64,000 nucleotides of DNA, from positions 2,232,001 through 2,296,000 of the forward strand of contig NZ_CP067395.1 in the NCBI RefSeq assembly GCF_017355525.1. Direction: 5' to 3'. The translations under genes and the position numbers were made by a program. A model generated the notes under the pieces. The model had not been told where the DNA came from. It worked only from the letters and a program-made list of their open reading frames with translations, and did no database searches. The stretch is from Lysobacter enzymogenes (GTDB lineage Bacteria; Pseudomonadota; Gammaproteobacteria; Xanthomonadales; Xanthomonadaceae). Every line of letters begins with the position of its first letter. Within the stretch, counting starts at the first letter, position 1. Of the stretch, positions 53,601 to 63,364 are shown piece by piece.

Positions 53601-56600
53601 CCGATGCCCGGGTTGGCCGAAACGAAGGCGTAGCCGCTCGGCAACGGGTCGTTGACCACCACCGCAGCGGCGTCGGACGGGCCGTTGTTGCTGACCGCGA
53701 TGGTGAAGGTGACGTTGGTGCCGACCACCGGGTTCGGATTGGACGCGGTCTTGACCACGGCCAGGTCGGCCGAAGCCACCGGCGTCGGCGTATTGGTCGA
53801 GCTGTTGTTGGAGCTGTCCGGGTCGCCCGTGGCGGAGGTCGCCGTGGCGGTGTTGGCGTAGCTGCCGGTCGCGCGCACGGTGGCGACGATGTCGAGCGTG
53901 GCGTTGGCGCCGTTGGCCAGCGCGCCGACGGTCCAGGCGCCGGTGCCGTTGTCGTAGGTGCCGACGCTGGCAGTCGCCGAGACGAAGGTGTAGCCGCTCG
54001 GCAACGGATCGTTGACCACCACCGCGGCGGCGTCGGACGGGCCGTTGTTGCGCAGCGCGATGGTGAAGGTGACGTTGGTGCCGACGGTCGGCGTCGCGCT
54101 CGACGCGGTCTTGACCACGGCCAGATCGGCCGAGGCGGTCGGCGACGGCGTGCTGGTCGCGGTGTTGTTGCCCGGGGTCGGGTCGCTGGTGGTCGAGGTC
54201 GCCGTGGCGGTGTTGGCATAGCTGCCCGTCGCCCGCACGGTGGCGACGATGGTCAGGGTCGCGTTGGCACCGTTGGTCATGTCGCCGACCGCCCACACGC
54301 CGGTGCCGGCGTTGTACGTGCCGGTGCTCGGGTTGGCCGAAACGAAGGTGTAGCCGCTCGGCAGCTGATCGTTGACGTTGACGCCGACCGCAGTCGACGG
54401 ACCGTTGTTGGCGACGGTGACGGTGAAGGTGACGTTGGTACCCACCGTCGGCGTCGCGCTCGATGCGGTCTTGGTCACGGCCAGATCGGCCGAGGCCACC
54501 GGCGTCGGCGTGCTGGTCGACGTGTTGTTGCCCGGGGTCGGATCGCTCGTGGTCGAGGTCGCCGTCGCGGTGTTCGCGTACGGGCCGGTCGGCAGCACGG
54601 TCGCGACGATCTGCAGCGTCTCGCTCGCGCCGTTGGCCAGCGCGCCCACCGCCCACACGCCGGTGCCGTTGTTGTACGTACCCACGCTCGGCGTCGCCGA
54701 AACGAAGGTGTAGCCCGCCGGCAGTTGGTCGTTGACGTTCACGCCGGCCGCGGCGGACGGGCCGTTGTTGGTCAGCGTGATGGTGAAGGTGACGTTGGTG
54801 CCGACGGTCGGCGTCGCGCTCGACGCGGTCTTGACCACCGCCAGATCGGCCGAAGCCACCGGCACCGGCGTGTTGGTCGCGGTGTTGTTGCCCGGGGTCG
54901 GGTCGCTGGTGGTCGAAGTCGCCGTCGCAGTGTTCGCGTAGTTGCCCGTCGCCAGCACGGTCGCAGTGACCGTCAGGGTCGCGCTGGCGCCGTTGGCCAG
55001 CGCACCGACCGCCCACACGCCGGTGCCGGCGTTGTAGGTACCGGTGCTCGGGTTCGCCGAAACGAAGGTGTAGCCGCTCGGCAGCTGATCGTTGACGTTG
55101 ACGCCGGCCGCCGCAGACGGGCCGTTGTTGGCGACGGTGACGGTGAAGGTGACGTTGGTGCCGACCGTCGGCGTCGCGCTCGATGCGGTCTTGGTCACGG
55201 CCAGATCGGCCGAGGCCACCGGCGTCGGCGTGCTGGTCGACGTGTTGTTGCCCGGGGTCGGGTCGCTCGTGGTCGAGGTCGCCGTCGCGGTGTTCGCGTA
55301 CGGGCCGGTCGGCAGCACGGTCGCGACGATCTGCAGCGTCTCGCTCGCACCGTTGGCCAGCGCGCCCACCGCCCACACGCCGGTGCCGTTGTTGTACGTG
55401 CCCACGCTCGGCGTCGCCGAGACGAAGGTGTAGCCGGCCGGCAGCTGATCGTTGACGTTCACACCGGCCGCAGCGGACGGGCCGTTGTTGGTCAGCGTGA
55501 TGGTGAAGGTGACGTTGGTGCCGACCGTCGGCGTCGCGCTCGACGCGGTCTTGACCACGGCCAGATCGGCCGAGGCCACCGGCACCGGCGTGTTGGTCGC
55601 GGTGTTGTTGCCCGGGGTCGGGTCGCTGGTCGGCGAGGTCGCCGTCGCGGTGTTCGCGTACGGGCCGGTCGGACGCACGGTCGCGACGATCTGCAAGGTC
55701 GCGTTGGCGCCGTTGGCCAGCGCGCCGACCGCCCAGGCGCCGGTTCCGGCGTTGTAGGTGCCCACGCTCGGCGTCGCCGAAACGAAGGTATAGCCCGCCG
55801 GCAGCGGATCGTTGACGACGACCGCCGCAGCCGCAGACGGACCGTTGTTCGCCACCGTCACGGTGAAGGTGACGTTGGTGCCGACCGTCGGCGTCGCGCT
55901 CGACGCGGTCTTGGTCACGGCCAGATCGGCCGAGGCCACCGGCACCGGCGTGCTGGTCGAGGTGTTGTTGCCCGGGGTCGGATCGCTGGTGGTCGAGGTC
56001 GCCGTCGCAGTGTTCGCGTACGGGCCGGTCGGCAGCACGGTCGCGACGATCTGCAACGTCTCGCTCGCGCCGTTGGCCAGCGCGCCCACCGCCCACACGC
56101 CGGTGCCGTTGTTGTACGTGCCCACGCTCGGCGTCGCCGAGACGAAGGTGTAACCGGCCGGCAGCTGATCGTTGACGTTCACGCCGGCCGCAGCGGACGG
56201 GCCGTTGTTGGTCAGCGTGATGGTGAAGGTCACATTGGTGCCGATCGCCGGCGTCGCGCTCGAGGCGGTCTTGACCACCGCCAGATCGGCCGAAGCCACC
56301 GGCACCGGCGTGTTGGTCGCGGTGTTGTTGCCCGGGGTCGGGTCGCTCGTGGTCGAAGTCGCCGTCGCAGTGTTCGCGTAGTTGCCCGTCGCCAGCACGG
56401 TCGCAGTGACCGTCAGGGTCGCGCTGGCGCCGTTGGCCAGCGCACCGACCGCCCACACGCCGGTGCCGGCGTTGTAGGTACCGGTGCTCGGGTTCGCCGA
56501 AACGAAGGTGTAGCCGCTCGGCAGCTGATCGTTGACGTTGACGCCGGCCGCCGCAGACGGGCCGTTGTTGGCGACGGTGATGGTGAAGGTGACGTTGGTG

Positions 56601-58744
56601 CCGACCGTCGGCGTCGCGCTCGATGCGGTCTTGGTCACGGCCAGATCGGCCGAGGCCACCGGCGTCGGCGTGCTGGTCGACGTGTTGTTGCCCGGGGTCG
56701 GGTCGCTCGTGGTCGAGGTCGCCGTCGCGGTGTTCGCGTACGGGCCGGTCGGCAGCACGGTCGCGACGATCTGCAGCGTCTCGCTCGCACCGTTGGCCAG
56801 CGCGCCCACCGCCCACACGCCGGTGCCGTTGTTGTACGTGCCCACGCTCGGCGTCGCCGAGACGAAGGTGTAGCCGGCCGGCAGCTGATCGTTGACGTTC
56901 ACACCGGCCGCAGCGGACGGGCCGTTGTTGGTCAGCGTGATGGTGAAGGTGACGTTGGTGCCGACCGTCGGCGTCGCGCTCGACGCGGTCTTGACCACGG
57001 CCAGATCGGCCGAGGCCACCGGCACCGGCGTGTTGGTCGCGGTGTTGTTGCCCGGGGTCGGGTCGCTGGTCGGCGAGGTCGCCGTCGCGGTGTTCGCGTA
57101 CGGGCCGGTCGGACGCACGGTCGCGACGATCTGCAAGGTCGCGTTGGCGCCGTTGGCCAGCGCGCCGACCGCCCAGGCGCCGGTTCCGGCGTTGTAGGTG
57201 CCCACGCTCGGCGTCGCCGAAACGAAGGTATAGCCCGCCGGCAGCGGATCGTTGACGACGACCGCCGCAGCCGCAGACGGACCGTTGTTCGCCACCGTCA
57301 CGGTGAAGGTGACGTTGGTGCCGACCGTCGGCGTCGCGCTCGACGCGGTCTTGGTCACGGCCAGATCGGCCGAGGCCACCGGCACCGGCGTGCTGGTCGA
57401 GGTGTTGTTGCCCGGGGTCGGATCGCTGGTGGTCGAGGTCGCCGTCGCAGTGTTCGCGTACGGGCCGGTCGGCAGCACGGTCGCGACGATCTGCAACGTC
57501 TCGCTCGCGCCGTTGGCCAGCGCGCCCACCGCCCACACGCCGGTGCCGTTGTTGTACGTGCCCACGCTCGGCGTCGCCGAGACGAAGGTGTAACCGGCCG
57601 GCAGCTGATCGTTGACGTTCACGCCGGCCGCAGCGGACGGGCCGTTGTTGGTCAGCGTGATGGTGAAGGTCACATTGGTGCCGATCGCCGGCGTCGCGCT
57701 CGAGGCGGTCTTGACCACGGCCAGATCGGCCGAGGCCACCGGCACTGGCGTGCTGGTCGCGGTGTTGTTGCCCGGGGTCGGGTCGCTCGTGGTCGAGGTC
57801 GCCGTCGCGGTGTTCGCGTACGGGCCGGTCGGACGCACGGTGGCGACGATCTGCAGGGTCGCGTTGGCGCCGGAAGCCAGCGCACCCACCGCCCACACGC
57901 CGGTACCGTTGTTGTACGTGCCCACGCTCGGCGTCGCCGAGACGAAGGTGTAGCCCGCCGGCAGTTGGTCGTTGACGTTCACGCCCGCGGCCGCGGACGG
58001 GCCGTTGTTCGCCACCGTCACGGTGAAGGTGACGTTGGTGCCGACCGTCGGCGTCGCGTTGGACACCGTCTTGGTCACCGCCAGGTCGGCCGAGGCCACC
58101 GGCACCGGGGTGCTGGTAGCGCTGTTGTTGGCCGGGTTGGAGTCGGTCGAGGACGAGGTGGCGGTCGCGGTGTTGGCGTAAGGCCCAGTCGGGCGCACCG
58201 TGGCCACGATCTGCAGCGTGGCGTTGGCGCCGGTAGCCAGGGTGCCGACCGCCCAGGCGCCGGTGCCGTTGTTGTACGTGCCCACACTGGGCGTGGCGGA
58301 AACGAAGGTGTAGCCGGCCGGCAACGCATCGCTGACCACGGTGCTGATCGCCGCCGACGGGCCGTTGTTGGTCACGGTCACGGTGAAGGTGACGTTGGTG
58401 CCCACGGTCGGAGTCGCGTTCGAAACCGTCTTGGTCACGGCCAGATCCGACACCGCGGCCAGCGTGTTGCGGTCGGTCGACGAACACGTGCCGGTGCCAC
58501 CGTTGAACACGCCGCCGTTGCTGGTGCACGCCGTATCGACGTTGGTCACGCCGCTCGGCGGCGCGATCGTGGCGGTGTTGTCCAGCTGCGCCGGGAAGGT
58601 CTGCGCGAACGCCGGCAACTGCGCCAAGGCCAGCGCGGCGGCGAACCACATCCTCATCCCATTGCGAGTTTTGCGCGGGCCGGCATCGGGAACGCGAGTG
58701 CGCGGCGGCTGACTGGACGGGAAAAGGATGTTGGCGATTTTCAT
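47666..58744 (-). CDS. giant DUF11-repeat surface protein with OmpA-like domains
   Basis: A 3692-aa protein. A long N-terminus leads into a signal peptide at about residues 30-48 ([19 protein letters not shown]), so translation could also begin at 58657. Residues 96-2605 are 21 tandem DUF11 modules of 120 aa, each with ADLAVxKT, GTNVTF and NNGPS. Then come one diverged module, four or five modules of the [18 protein letters not shown] type (about 2720-3120), a further DUF11-like module, an SdrD-like segment ([15 protein letters not shown]) and two OmpA-like domains (about 3505-3690; [20 protein letters not shown] is the better one). It is likely a cell-surface adhesin or fibre linked to the envelope. 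Co-transcribed with the barrel gene. Confidence 0.85.
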   Translation of the reverse strand: MKIANILFPSSQPPRTRVPDAGPRKTRNGMRMWFAAALALAQLPAFAQTFPAQLDNTATIAPPSGVTNVDTACTSNGGVFNGGTGTCSSTDRNTLAAVSDLAVTKTVSNATPTVGTNVTFTVTVTNNGPSAAISTVVSDALPAGYTFVSATPSVGTYNNGTGAWAVGTLATGANATLQIVATVRPTGPYANTATATSSSTDSNPANNSATSTPVPVASADLAVTKTVSNATPTVGTNVTFTVTVANNGPSAAAGVNVNDQLPAGYTFVSATPSVGTYNNGTGVWAVGALASGANATLQIVATVRPTGPYANTATATSTTSDPTPGNNTATSTPVPVASADLAVVKTASSATPAIGTNVTFTITLTNNGPSAAAGVNVNDQLPAGYTFVSATPSVGTYNNGTGVWAVGALANGASETLQIVATVLPTGPYANTATATSTTSDPTPGNNTSTSTPVPVASADLAVTKTASSATPTVGTNVTFTVTVANNGPSAAAAVVVNDPLPAGYTFVSATPSVGTYNAGTGAWAVGALANGANATLQIVATVRPTGPYANTATATSPTSDPTPGNNTATNTPVPVASADLAVVKTASSATPTVGTNVTFTITLTNNGPSAAAGVNVNDQLPAGYTFVSATPSVGTYNNGTGVWAVGALANGASETLQIVATVLPTGPYANTATATSTTSDPTPGNNTSTSTPTPVASADLAVTKTASSATPTVGTNVTFTITVANNGPSAAAGVNVNDQLPSGYTFVSANPSTGTYNAGTGVWAVGALANGASATLTVTATVLATGNYANTATATSTTSDPTPGNNTATNTPVPVASADLAVVKTASSATPAIGTNVTFTITLTNNGPSAAAGVNVNDQLPAGYTFVSATPSVGTYNNGTGVWAVGALANGASETLQIVATVLPTGPYANTATATSTTSDPTPGNNTSTSTPVPVASADLAVTKTASSATPTVGTNVTFTVTVANNGPSAAAAVVVNDPLPAGYTFVSATPSVGTYNAGTGAWAVGALANGANATLQIVATVRPTGPYANTATATSPTSDPTPGNNTATNTPVPVASADLAVVKTASSATPTVGTNVTFTITLTNNGPSAAAGVNVNDQLPAGYTFVSATPSVGTYNNGTGVWAVGALANGASETLQIVATVLPTGPYANTATATSTTSDPTPGNNTSTSTPTPVASADLAVTKTASSATPTVGTNVTFTVTVANNGPSAAAGVNVNDQLPSGYTFVSANPSTGTYNAGTGVWAVGALANGASATLTVTATVLATGNYANTATATSTTSDPTPGNNTATNTPVPVASADLAVVKTASSATPTVGTNVTFTITLTNNGPSAAAGVNVNDQLPAGYTFVSATPSVGTYNNGTGVWAVGALANGASETLQIVATVLPTGPYANTATATSTTSDPTPGNNTSTSTPTPVASADLAVTKTASSATPTVGTNVTFTVTVANNGPSTAVGVNVNDQLPSGYTFVSANPSTGTYNAGTGVWAVGDMTNGANATLTIVATVRATGSYANTATATSTTSDPTPGNNTATSTPSPTASADLAVVKTASSATPTVGTNVTFTIALRNNGPSDAAAVVVNDPLPSGYTFVSATASVGTYDNGTGAWTVGALANGANATLDIVATVRATGSYANTATATSATGDPDSSNNSSTNTPTPVASADLAVVKTASNPNPVVGTNVTFTIAVSNNGPSDAAAVVVNDPLPSGYAFVSANPGIGAYNSGTGAWTVGTLANGANATLDITATVLATGNYANTATATSTTGDPTPGNNTSTNTPTPVASADLAVTKTASSATPTVGTNVTFTVTVANNGPSAAAAVVVNDLLPSGYTFVSATPSVGAYNSGTGAWTVGALANGASETLAVTATVLATGNYANTATATSATSDPTPGNNTATNTPVPVASADLAVVKTASTATPTVGTNITFTIVVNNNGPSDAAAVVVNDPLPTGYAFVSATTSTGAYNNGTGAWTVGALANGASETLTITATVLATGNYANTATATSTTGDPTPGNNTSTNTPTPVASADLAVTKTASTPNPVVGTNVTFTVTVANNGPSAAAAVVVNDLLPSGYTFVSATPSVGAYNNGTGAWTVGALANGASETLTVTATVLATGNYANTATATSATSDPNTSNNTATNTPTPVASADLAVVKTASTPNPVVGTNVTFTIVVSNNGPSDAAAVVVNDALPSGYTFVSANPSTGTYNGTAWTVGTLANGASATLTVTATVLATGNYANTATATSSTGDPTPGNNTSTSTPTPVASADLAVVKTASTATPTVGTDITFTIVVNNNGPSDAAAVVVNDPLPTGYTFVSANASTGTYNNGTGAWAVGTLANGASATLTVTATVLATGNYANTATATSSTGDPTPGNNTSTSTPTPVASADLAVVKTASTPNPVVGTNVTFTIVVSNNGPSDAAAVVVNDALPSGYTFVSANPSTGTYNGTAWTVGTLANGASATLTVTATVLATGNYANTATATSTTGDPTPGNNSSTSTPSPVASADLAVTKTVDNAAPPVGSNVTFTIEVSNAGPSAADAVVVNDPLPNGYALVSSTPSVGTYNGTAWTVGNLAAGANATLTVVARVLETGSYANTATATSPTSDPNSGNNTATSTPVPTRNPQMTLAKAQTSYADNDSSGNITIGDVLTYTLTATNTGNVTLHNVVIADSKTTPASWTCPDMAPTGPSAVCTVTGTYTVVQADAVSGSVVNNASVTSAEITTPVTATTTTAVQRRPIVATNDAGTIANGAAGGVAVPNVLGNDTLNGQPATTTTVTLTQVSTSDPKVTLDPATGAVNVAPGTPKGSYTVEYRICETADPSNCTTASVAVTVDAAPIDAVDDVVATPVNGNTGGSNVVNVLGNDTLGGSAVNPADVTVKPNSNGPLTVKADGNVDVAPNTPAGTYTVTYQLCEVLNPSNCDTATVTITVSAPAITATDDPAGGSGVTPQNTPVSTNVIANDTLNGAPIDPNLVTITVSTDANNGTTVVNSDGTITYTPRPNFSGDDVYTYTICEKLNPTNCATAKVSVTVQPNKVTANPDTAQTNQQTPVTINVIGNDTVTSAPLDPASVTIVGQPANGTVTCTAGSCTYTPKQFFAGTDSFTYRVCDTSSPTPVCATATVSIKVIANAPVLRLVKTSAVREVKIGDLVRYSVLVENVGDSPAVNATLVDIPPAGFTFVDNSLTVDDDNKSGVVMSANPLRIGGIDVAIGGKATVTYFLRVGAGVGKGTHKNQVAGYDEQGTKISNDATAEVTMAGDPLLEDSLLVGSVFDDRDGDGWQDPAKATGVRVQGGFAPSAYVAGSTTVDRGDGPVAEPDASAPMLHGIALGRIDGRGSAAAPAREVTVRQTLSELAFSDDFVLTTDEGTTVRMGADGRTTVERTRGDAAKGLTGQDLQVVRNVSQGANGYVVSYTIRNNGIEERGIPGVRIASVEGLIMETDSYGRYHLEGIDGGNAARGRNFILKVDPATLPPGSVFTTENPRVRRITQGIPTRFDFGVKLPPGEVSGTKSETDVELGEVMFESGSATVKPSYAPMFEQIAARLRDAGGGSVTVAAQAEEEALAFARARAVQAALLKQIEGDPALASKVKVDVVAGTDATLVSLDPAIRLGEVLFDTDQSTIKPQYRALIGEIAKTLNQQGSGAIGIVGRADKRGAAAYNVQLGLRRAKAVFEAISAELKPEVRQKVRVDITDDTQAPVGVGNR
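50920..58460. repeat. tandem 360-bp repeats (21 DUF11 units)
   Basis: The sequence repeats every 360 bp with small length changes (353-363). CGGTGTTGTTGCCCGGGGTC and GTGAAGGTGACGTTGGTGCC recur in nearly every unit. Similarity is highest between about 54.5 and 57.8 kb and declines outwards, the pattern of recent unequal crossing-over in the middle of an old array. Confidence 0.95.
54841..57720. repeat. 1440-bp tandem duplication (4 + 4 repeat units)
   Basis: 54841-56280 and 56281-57720 are almost identical; I found only two single-base differences on comparing lines (54908/56348 and 55141/56581). Neighbouring units differ much more. The block covers four DUF11 units, so the reading frame is kept. 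Confidence 0.9.
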
Positions 58745-59340
58745 GCGGTAGCCCAAACAGGAGTTCGGTAAGCGCCAGGACGCGCCGACGCCGCCTCGCG
58801 GCGCTGCGTCTGCGTGCGTCTTCCGGCTGGTCGACGTGCTTACTGCGGGTTTTTGCCTTGCAAATGCGGGTCGTGCGTTACGACGAATGCGAATGCCGCG
58901 GCGAACGCGAGCGCGCTCGAGCCTTGGCGGCCCTGCCCCCGACGCAACGCCGCGGCAAGCCGCGCGTGTGCGTCGAAGTCAGTCGGGCGTTGCCTGCCGG
59001 CGCGTCGGACGCATGCGTCTACGCGCCAGCCGGTACCGCTCGGCTGTCGATTTGCTTACGGCAGGAGCCGTTCGCCGCACGCCCCGTTCGGGCCACTGCG
59101 CGACGCTCGGAAGGAAACCGTCCAATAGACGGCAGAAGCAGCGATATCCGGACGGACACCGATGTTGGATCTCTGACACGTCATACGTGCCCCCCTTGCT
59201 TCCACCCCCCTGTGCGATCGGACGCGTCTGTGAGACCCGCCTTTTGCGCACCCCTGAGTGGAACCCCTACCGCCAATACGTGATTCGTACTGCCTTACAG
59301 GACAGGACCGCAAATATTGTGCCACTCGTCACATTGTTAT

Positions 59341-59356
59341 TGCAATGTAGATCACA
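59341..59356. promoter_or_regulatory. possible Clp/CRP-type binding site
   Basis: TGCAATGTAGATCACA matches the TGTGA-N6-TCACA consensus with a perfect right half and 3 of 5 in the left half. In Xanthomonads, Clp uses this motif and controls surface and exported proteins. It lies 597 bp upstream of the DUF11 gene and 383 bp before ispB. Confidence 0.35.
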
Positions 59357-59707
59357 GCAACTACGAGATGGAAGAAGCACAAATTGCGCCCTTTTGGACC
59401 TGAAACTGACGCCTCGCGACAGTTTTTGACCCGCGTCCTGCGGCCATGCCGAACCGCCCGAACCGCATGCAAAGCAAGTCGAAAGAACGAACTAAAAGTG
59501 GTTTTTCGGGTCGAAATTAGCGAGTTGGACGCAGAAGTCTTGTGAAAGCTCGATGCGAACTTGATCGCAAAAAATCAATAAAAAAGCGTAAAAATCCTGT
59601 TCAGAGCGTTTTTAGTTCAGCCTGTTCAGCTAAAAGCCCTTCACAGGCGAGGGGCGTCCGGCTGCGCCGCTGCTCGCGGCGGGCTGAGATGCCCACCGCC
59701 CAAGCCC

Positions 59708-59713
59708 TATAAT
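59708..59713 (+). promoter_or_regulatory. -10 box of ispB
   Basis: A perfect TATAAT. At 17 bp upstream lies TGAGAT, a poor -35 box. Transcription would start near 59720, only about 19 nt before the ATG, and no Shine-Dalgarno sequence is present in that short leader. Confidence 0.5.
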
Positions 59714-59738
59714 TTCCGTTTTCCAAAACCGACCGCCC

Positions 59739-60737
59739 ATGCCTCCGAGCGCTACGACCTTGTCCGTCCCCGACCTGGCGAACATCCAATCCCTGGCCCG
59801 CGACGACATGGCGGCGGTCGACGCCCTGATCCGCCGCCGCCTGGCTTCGGACGTGGTGCTGATCAATCAGGTGGCCGAGTACATCGTCGGCGCCGGCGGC
59901 AAGCGCCTGCGGCCGATGCTGTTGCTGCTGGCGGCCGGCGCGCTCGGCCACCGCGGCCCGCAGGCGCACCAGCTCGCCGCGGTGATCGAGTTCATCCACA
60001 CCGCCACCCTGCTGCACGACGACGTGGTCGACGAATCCGACCTGCGCCGCGGCCGCAAGACCGCCAACGCGGTGTGGGGCAACGCCGCCAGCGTGCTGGT
60101 CGGCGACTTCCTGTATTCGCGCAGCTTCCAGCTGATGGTCGAACTGGAACGGTTGGAGGTCATGAAGATCCTCGCCGACACCACCAACCGCATCGCCGAG
60201 GGCGAAGTGCTGCAGCTGCTGCACGTGCGCAACCCCGACACCGACGAGCCGGCCTACCTGCGCGTGATCGAGCGCAAGACCGCGGTGCTGTTCGCCGCCG
60301 CGACGCGTCTGGGCGCGCTGCTGGCCGGCGGCGACGAGCGGATGCAGCAGCGCCTGCACGATTACGGCATGGCGCTGGGCTACGCGTTCCAGATCGCCGA
60401 CGACGTGCTCGACTACGCCTCCGACGCGCAGACGCTGGGCAAGAATCTCGGCGACGACCTGGCCGAGGGCAAGGCGACGCTGCCGCTGATCCACGCCATC
60501 GCCCACAGCGACGACGCCGTGCGCGCGCGCCTGCGCGCCGCGGTCGAGCACGGCGACAGCGATGCGATGCCCGAGGTGCTGGCCGCGATCCACGCCACCG
60601 GCGGCCTGGCCTACAGCCGCCGGCGCGCGCAGGACTACGCCGACGCGGCCGAGGCGGCGCTGGACGGGTTGGACGACAACGATTACGTGGCGGCGCTGCG
60701 CGGGTTGGCGCGGTATGCGGTGAGCCGCGATCACTGA
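59739..60737 (+). CDS. ispB: octaprenyl diphosphate synthase
   Basis: A 332-aa trans-polyprenyl synthetase. The first Asp-rich motif is DDVVD at residues 94-98 and the second is DDVLD at 221-225; GKRLRPMLLLL and FLYSRSFQLM also fit. It elongates farnesyl diphosphate with isopentenyl diphosphate to make the quinone side chain. Length and the small residues before the first motif (HTATLLHDDVVD) fit IspB rather than the short-chain farnesyl synthase. Confidence 0.93.
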   Translation: MPPSATTLSVPDLANIQSLARDDMAAVDALIRRRLASDVVLINQVAEYIVGAGGKRLRPMLLLLAAGALGHRGPQAHQLAAVIEFIHTATLLHDDVVDESDLRRGRKTANAVWGNAASVLVGDFLYSRSFQLMVELERLEVMKILADTTNRIAEGEVLQLLHVRNPDTDEPAYLRVIERKTAVLFAAATRLGALLAGGDERMQQRLHDYGMALGYAFQIADDVLDYASDAQTLGKNLGDDLAEGKATLPLIHAIAHSDDAVRARLRAAVEHGDSDAMPEVLAAIHATGGLAYSRRRAQDYADAAEAALDGLDDNDYVAALRGLARYAVSRDH

Positions 60738-60845
60738 GGATTGCGCGCGGATCGCGCGAAAGCATCGGGGCCGGAACGTTTCCTGCGCAGTCGCGGGAGG
60801 TTCCGGCCCCGATTCGTTTGTATCGCCGCGTTGTCGCGATCGCTG

Positions 60846-60946
60846 CCTGCAGGAGCGGCGCGAGCCGCGACCGCGACAAGGCAACTACGCCGAAACTCTC
60901 GCACTAGCTGCGTTGCCGCAGTCGCGGCTCGCGCCGCTCCTACAGG
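60846..60946. repeat. paired REP element (BIME-like)
   Basis: CTGCAGGAGCGGCGCGAGCC GCGAC on the left and its inverted copy GTCGCGGCTCGCGCCGCTCC TACAG on the right, about 45 bp apart. It lies between the convergent ispB and dienelactone hydrolase genes. Confidence 0.85.
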
Positions 60947-60963
60947 AAGATCGCCCGCATGCG

Positions 60964-61764
60964 TCAGTCGCGGGCGCCGAAACGTTCGACGAAGAACCCG
61001 CGCATCGCCGCGAACGAGCGCTTGGCCGCGCGAGCGTCGTAGCGGCAGTTGTCTTCGGGCGCGTTGCCGGCGTTCTCCGACTCGGCGAAGCAATGGCGCG
61101 CGCCGCTGTAGTTCACCAGCTGCCAGTCGGCGCCGGCCTCGTCCATTTCCTTTTCGAACGCGACCACGTCCTCGTTCGGCACCGACTTGTCGGCGGCGCC
61201 GTTGAGCACCAGCACCGGCGCGTTGACCTTGACCCCATTGGCCGGCAAGCGCGCCTTGAGCCCGCCGTGGAAGCTGACCACGCCGGCGAGGTTGGCGCCG
61301 GTGCGCGCCAGTTCCAGAACGCTGGAGCCGCCGAAACAAAAGCCCAGCGCGCCGATGCGAGCAGCGTCGAGCGGCGCGGTCTTGTCCTGTGCCTTCAACG
61401 CCGCCAGTGCCGCGCTGGCGCGCTGGCGCAGGCTCACGCCGCCGTCGGCGTAGACCTTGCCGACCGCGGCCTTGGCTTCGTCCTTGTTCTTCGGCCGCAC
61501 GTCCTTGCCGTACATGTCGGCGACCAGCACCACGTAATCGTCGCCGGCGATTTCGCCGGCGCGCTTGATCGCGGTGTCGGTCACGCCCACCCAGTTCGGC
61601 ACCATCAGCAGGCCCGGGCGCTTGATCGCGTTGACATCGTCGTAGACCAGCACGCCGCTGAAATTGTCGTCGCCGACTTTCCATTCCACCGGCCGGGTCT
61701 TGATCGCGGCGAAGGCGGGCGAGGCGCACAGGGCGAGCAGCAGGACGGCGGCGGGACGGCGCAT
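60964..61764 (-). CDS. dienelactone hydrolase family protein, exported
   Basis: A 266-aa alpha/beta hydrolase with a signal peptide (RRPAAVLLLALCASPAFA). The catalytic triad of the family is visible as Cys143 in GFCFGGS, Asp192 in NGAADKSV and His224 in GARHCF. Carboxymethylenebutenolidase splits dienelactones in aromatic catabolism; exported members act on unknown esters. The ATG at 61764 precedes the signal peptide; a longer in-frame reading passes into a REP element and is rejected. Confidence 0.87.
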   Translation of the reverse strand: MRRPAAVLLLALCASPAFAAIKTRPVEWKVGDDNFSGVLVYDDVNAIKRPGLLMVPNWVGVTDTAIKRAGEIAGDDYVVLVADMYGKDVRPKNKDEAKAAVGKVYADGGVSLRQRASAALAALKAQDKTAPLDAARIGALGFCFGGSSVLELARTGANLAGVVSFHGGLKARLPANGVKVNAPVLVLNGAADKSVPNEDVVAFEKEMDEAGADWQLVNYSGARHCFAESENAGNAPEDNCRYDARAAKRSFAAMRGFFVERFGARD

Positions 61765-61850
61765 GGCGGGGCTCCGGAAGGGTGTCGGCGCAGGGTAGCG
61801 CGGCCTGGGCAAACCGGTGTGACGGCCGCTGCGTCGGCGCGATGGGCTTC

Positions 61851-61950
61851 CTGTAGGAGCGGCGCGAGCCGCGACTGCGACAATGCAACTGCGGCGCAAG
61901 TTTCGTCGTAGTTGCGTTGTCGCAGTCGCGGCTCGCGCCGCTCCTGCAGG
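61851..61950. repeat. paired REP element (BIME-like)
   Basis: CTGTAGGAGCGGCGCGAGCC GCGAC and its inverted copy GTCGCGGCTCGCGCCGCTCC TGCAGG, with similar sequence between the arms as in the element at 60846. It ends 1 bp before the murD2 stop codon. Confidence 0.85.
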
Positions 61951-61951
61951 G

Positions 61952-63364
61952 TCAAGCGATGCCGATGCCGGCGATCGCGCTGATCGCTTCCGGGTCGAAC
62001 CCCGCCAGCTCGGCGAAATGCCGGCCGCGGGCGACGTAATCGCGATACGGGCCGAAACTCGGCGCGCCCGGCGACAGCAGCACCACGCCGCCCTGAGCGC
62101 CGAGCGCGGCGCGCGCCTGCTGCATGGCGTCGGCGAGATCGCGCGCCGCGCTCAGGGCGAAACCGCCCTCGCCCGCCACCGCTTCGAGCAAGGCGTGGAT
62201 GCGCGGCCCGTTCTCGCCCATCGTCACGATCGCCAGCGGCGCGCGCGTGCGCATCGCCTCGGCGAAGCCCTGCCAGTCGATGCCGCGGTCGTGGCCGCCG
62301 ACCAACAGCGCGATGCGCCGCCCGGCATAGCAATCCAGCGCCGCCAGCGTGGCGTGCGGGGTGGTGCTGATCGAATCGTTGACGTAGGCGACGCCGTCGT
62401 TCTCGCCGATCGGCTGCAAGCGGTTCGGCAGCGGCCGGAAGCTCGCCGCCGCCGGCGCCAGCGGCGCGGCGTCGAGGCCGAGCGCTTCGATCGCGGTCAG
62501 CACCGCGCACAGATTGCCGCGGTTGTGCCGGCCCGGCAGCGGCAGCGACGCGGTGTCCATGACTTCGCGCTCGCCGCGCCACAGCGCGTCGCCGCGCAGA
62601 TGCCAGCCGGCGGCGTCGCCGAACCAGCGGATCTCGCTGTCGGGCAGGCGCAGCGCCGACAGCACCGGATCGGCCGCGTTGAGCACGGCGATGCGCGGCC
62701 GCGCCTGGGTCAGCAGGCGCAGCTTGTCTTCGACGTAGCGCGCCTGCGAGCCGTGCCAGTCCAGATGTTCGGGATAGAGGTTCAGCGCCACCGCCACGTC
62801 GGGCCGCGCGCCGCTGACGCCGACGTCGCCGGTCTGGTAGCTCGACAGCTCGATCGCCCAGAACTGCGGCGGCTGCGGCGATTCCAGCGCGTCCAGCGCT
62901 TCCAGCAACGGCAGGCCGATGTTGCCGGCCAACGCGGTGCGGTGGCCGCCGGCGCGCAGCAGATGCGCCAGCAGCGAGGTGGTGGTGCTCTTGCCCTTGG
63001 TGCCGGTGACGCAGACGGTGCGGCCGCCGGCGCGCGTTGCGGCCTGCTCGCCGAACCACAGCGCGGTGCCGCCGATCAGGCGCGCGCCCTGCTCCGCCGC
63101 GGCCAGCGCTTCGGCGCGGTACGGGCTGATGCCGGGCGATTTGACGATCCATTCGAACCCGCCCAGGCGCTCGGCGGTCGCGGCGGTTTCCACCAGCAGG
63201 CGCGCATCGTGCAGGCCGCGCGCGTCGGCGGCCTCGTCGGGCGAACAGAACAGGGTCAGTTCGAGCTGCGGCAGGCGCGCGCGGATCGCGTGGTAGGCGG
63301 CGCGGCCTTCGCGGCCCCAGCCCCACAGCGCGACGCGCTTGCCGTCAAGCTGCGAGATACGCAC
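61952..63364 (-). CDS. murD2: UDP-N-acetylmuramoyl-L-alanine:L-glutamate ligase
   Basis: A 470-aa Mur ligase. The N-terminal domain is followed by the ATP loop GTKGKSTTT (residues 121-129), then [27 protein letters not shown] and [20 protein letters not shown]. The sequence is of the MurD type but the neighbour is MurL, so this is the Xanthomonad MurD2 that adds L-glutamate instead of D-glutamate to UDP-MurNAc-L-Ala. The start lies inside the 3' end of murL (20-nt overlap), so the two are coupled. Cytoplasmic peptidoglycan synthesis. Confidence 0.88.
   Translation of the reverse strand: MRISQLDGKRVALWGWGREGRAAYHAIRARLPQLELTLFCSPDEAADARGLHDARLLVETAATAERLGGFEWIVKSPGISPYRAEALAAAEQGARLIGGTALWFGEQAATRAGGRTVCVTGTKGKSTTTSLLAHLLRAGGHRTALAGNIGLPLLEALDALESPQPPQFWAIELSSYQTGDVGVSGARPDVAVALNLYPEHLDWHGSQARYVEDKLRLLTQARPRIAVLNAADPVLSALRLPDSEIRWFGDAAGWHLRGDALWRGEREVMDTASLPLPGRHNRGNLCAVLTAIEALGLDAAPLAPAAASFRPLPNRLQPIGENDGVAYVNDSISTTPHATLAALDCYAGRRIALLVGGHDRGIDWQGFAEAMRTRAPLAIVTMGENGPRIHALLEAVAGEGGFALSAARDLADAMQQARAALGAQGGVVLLSPGAPSFGPYRDYVARGRHFAELAGFDPEAISAIAGIGIA

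Larger units (their letters stand above)
58745..59738. other. 994-bp intergenic region, AT-rich on the right
   Basis: No gene is supported; open frames on the left are Arg-rich shadows. From 59290 the sequence becomes AT-rich and should hold the divergent promoters of the surface-protein operon and ispB. Signals seen are the Clp/CRP-like site and the TATAAT box listed separately. Confidence 0.5.

Noticed and set aside
50920..58460. CRISPR or satellite array
   Set aside because: The 360-bp period is coding and in frame, and each unit is a DUF11 module.
47123..58771. An open frame of 3882 codons on the plus strand, antisense to the DUF11 gene
   Set aside because: The gene is built from 360-bp units (a multiple of three), so an antisense frame without stops in one unit stays open through all. 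Its translation is an Arg/Gly/Val string without start signals or domains.
58836..59429. Frames in the 58.8-59.4 kb gap
   Set aside because: Three overlapping frames with Arg/Cys-rich translations, no ribosome sites and no domain marks.
61764..61899. A longer start for the dienelactone hydrolase
   Set aside because: The extra 45 residues are encoded by the REP element and its flank, and would bury the signal peptide.
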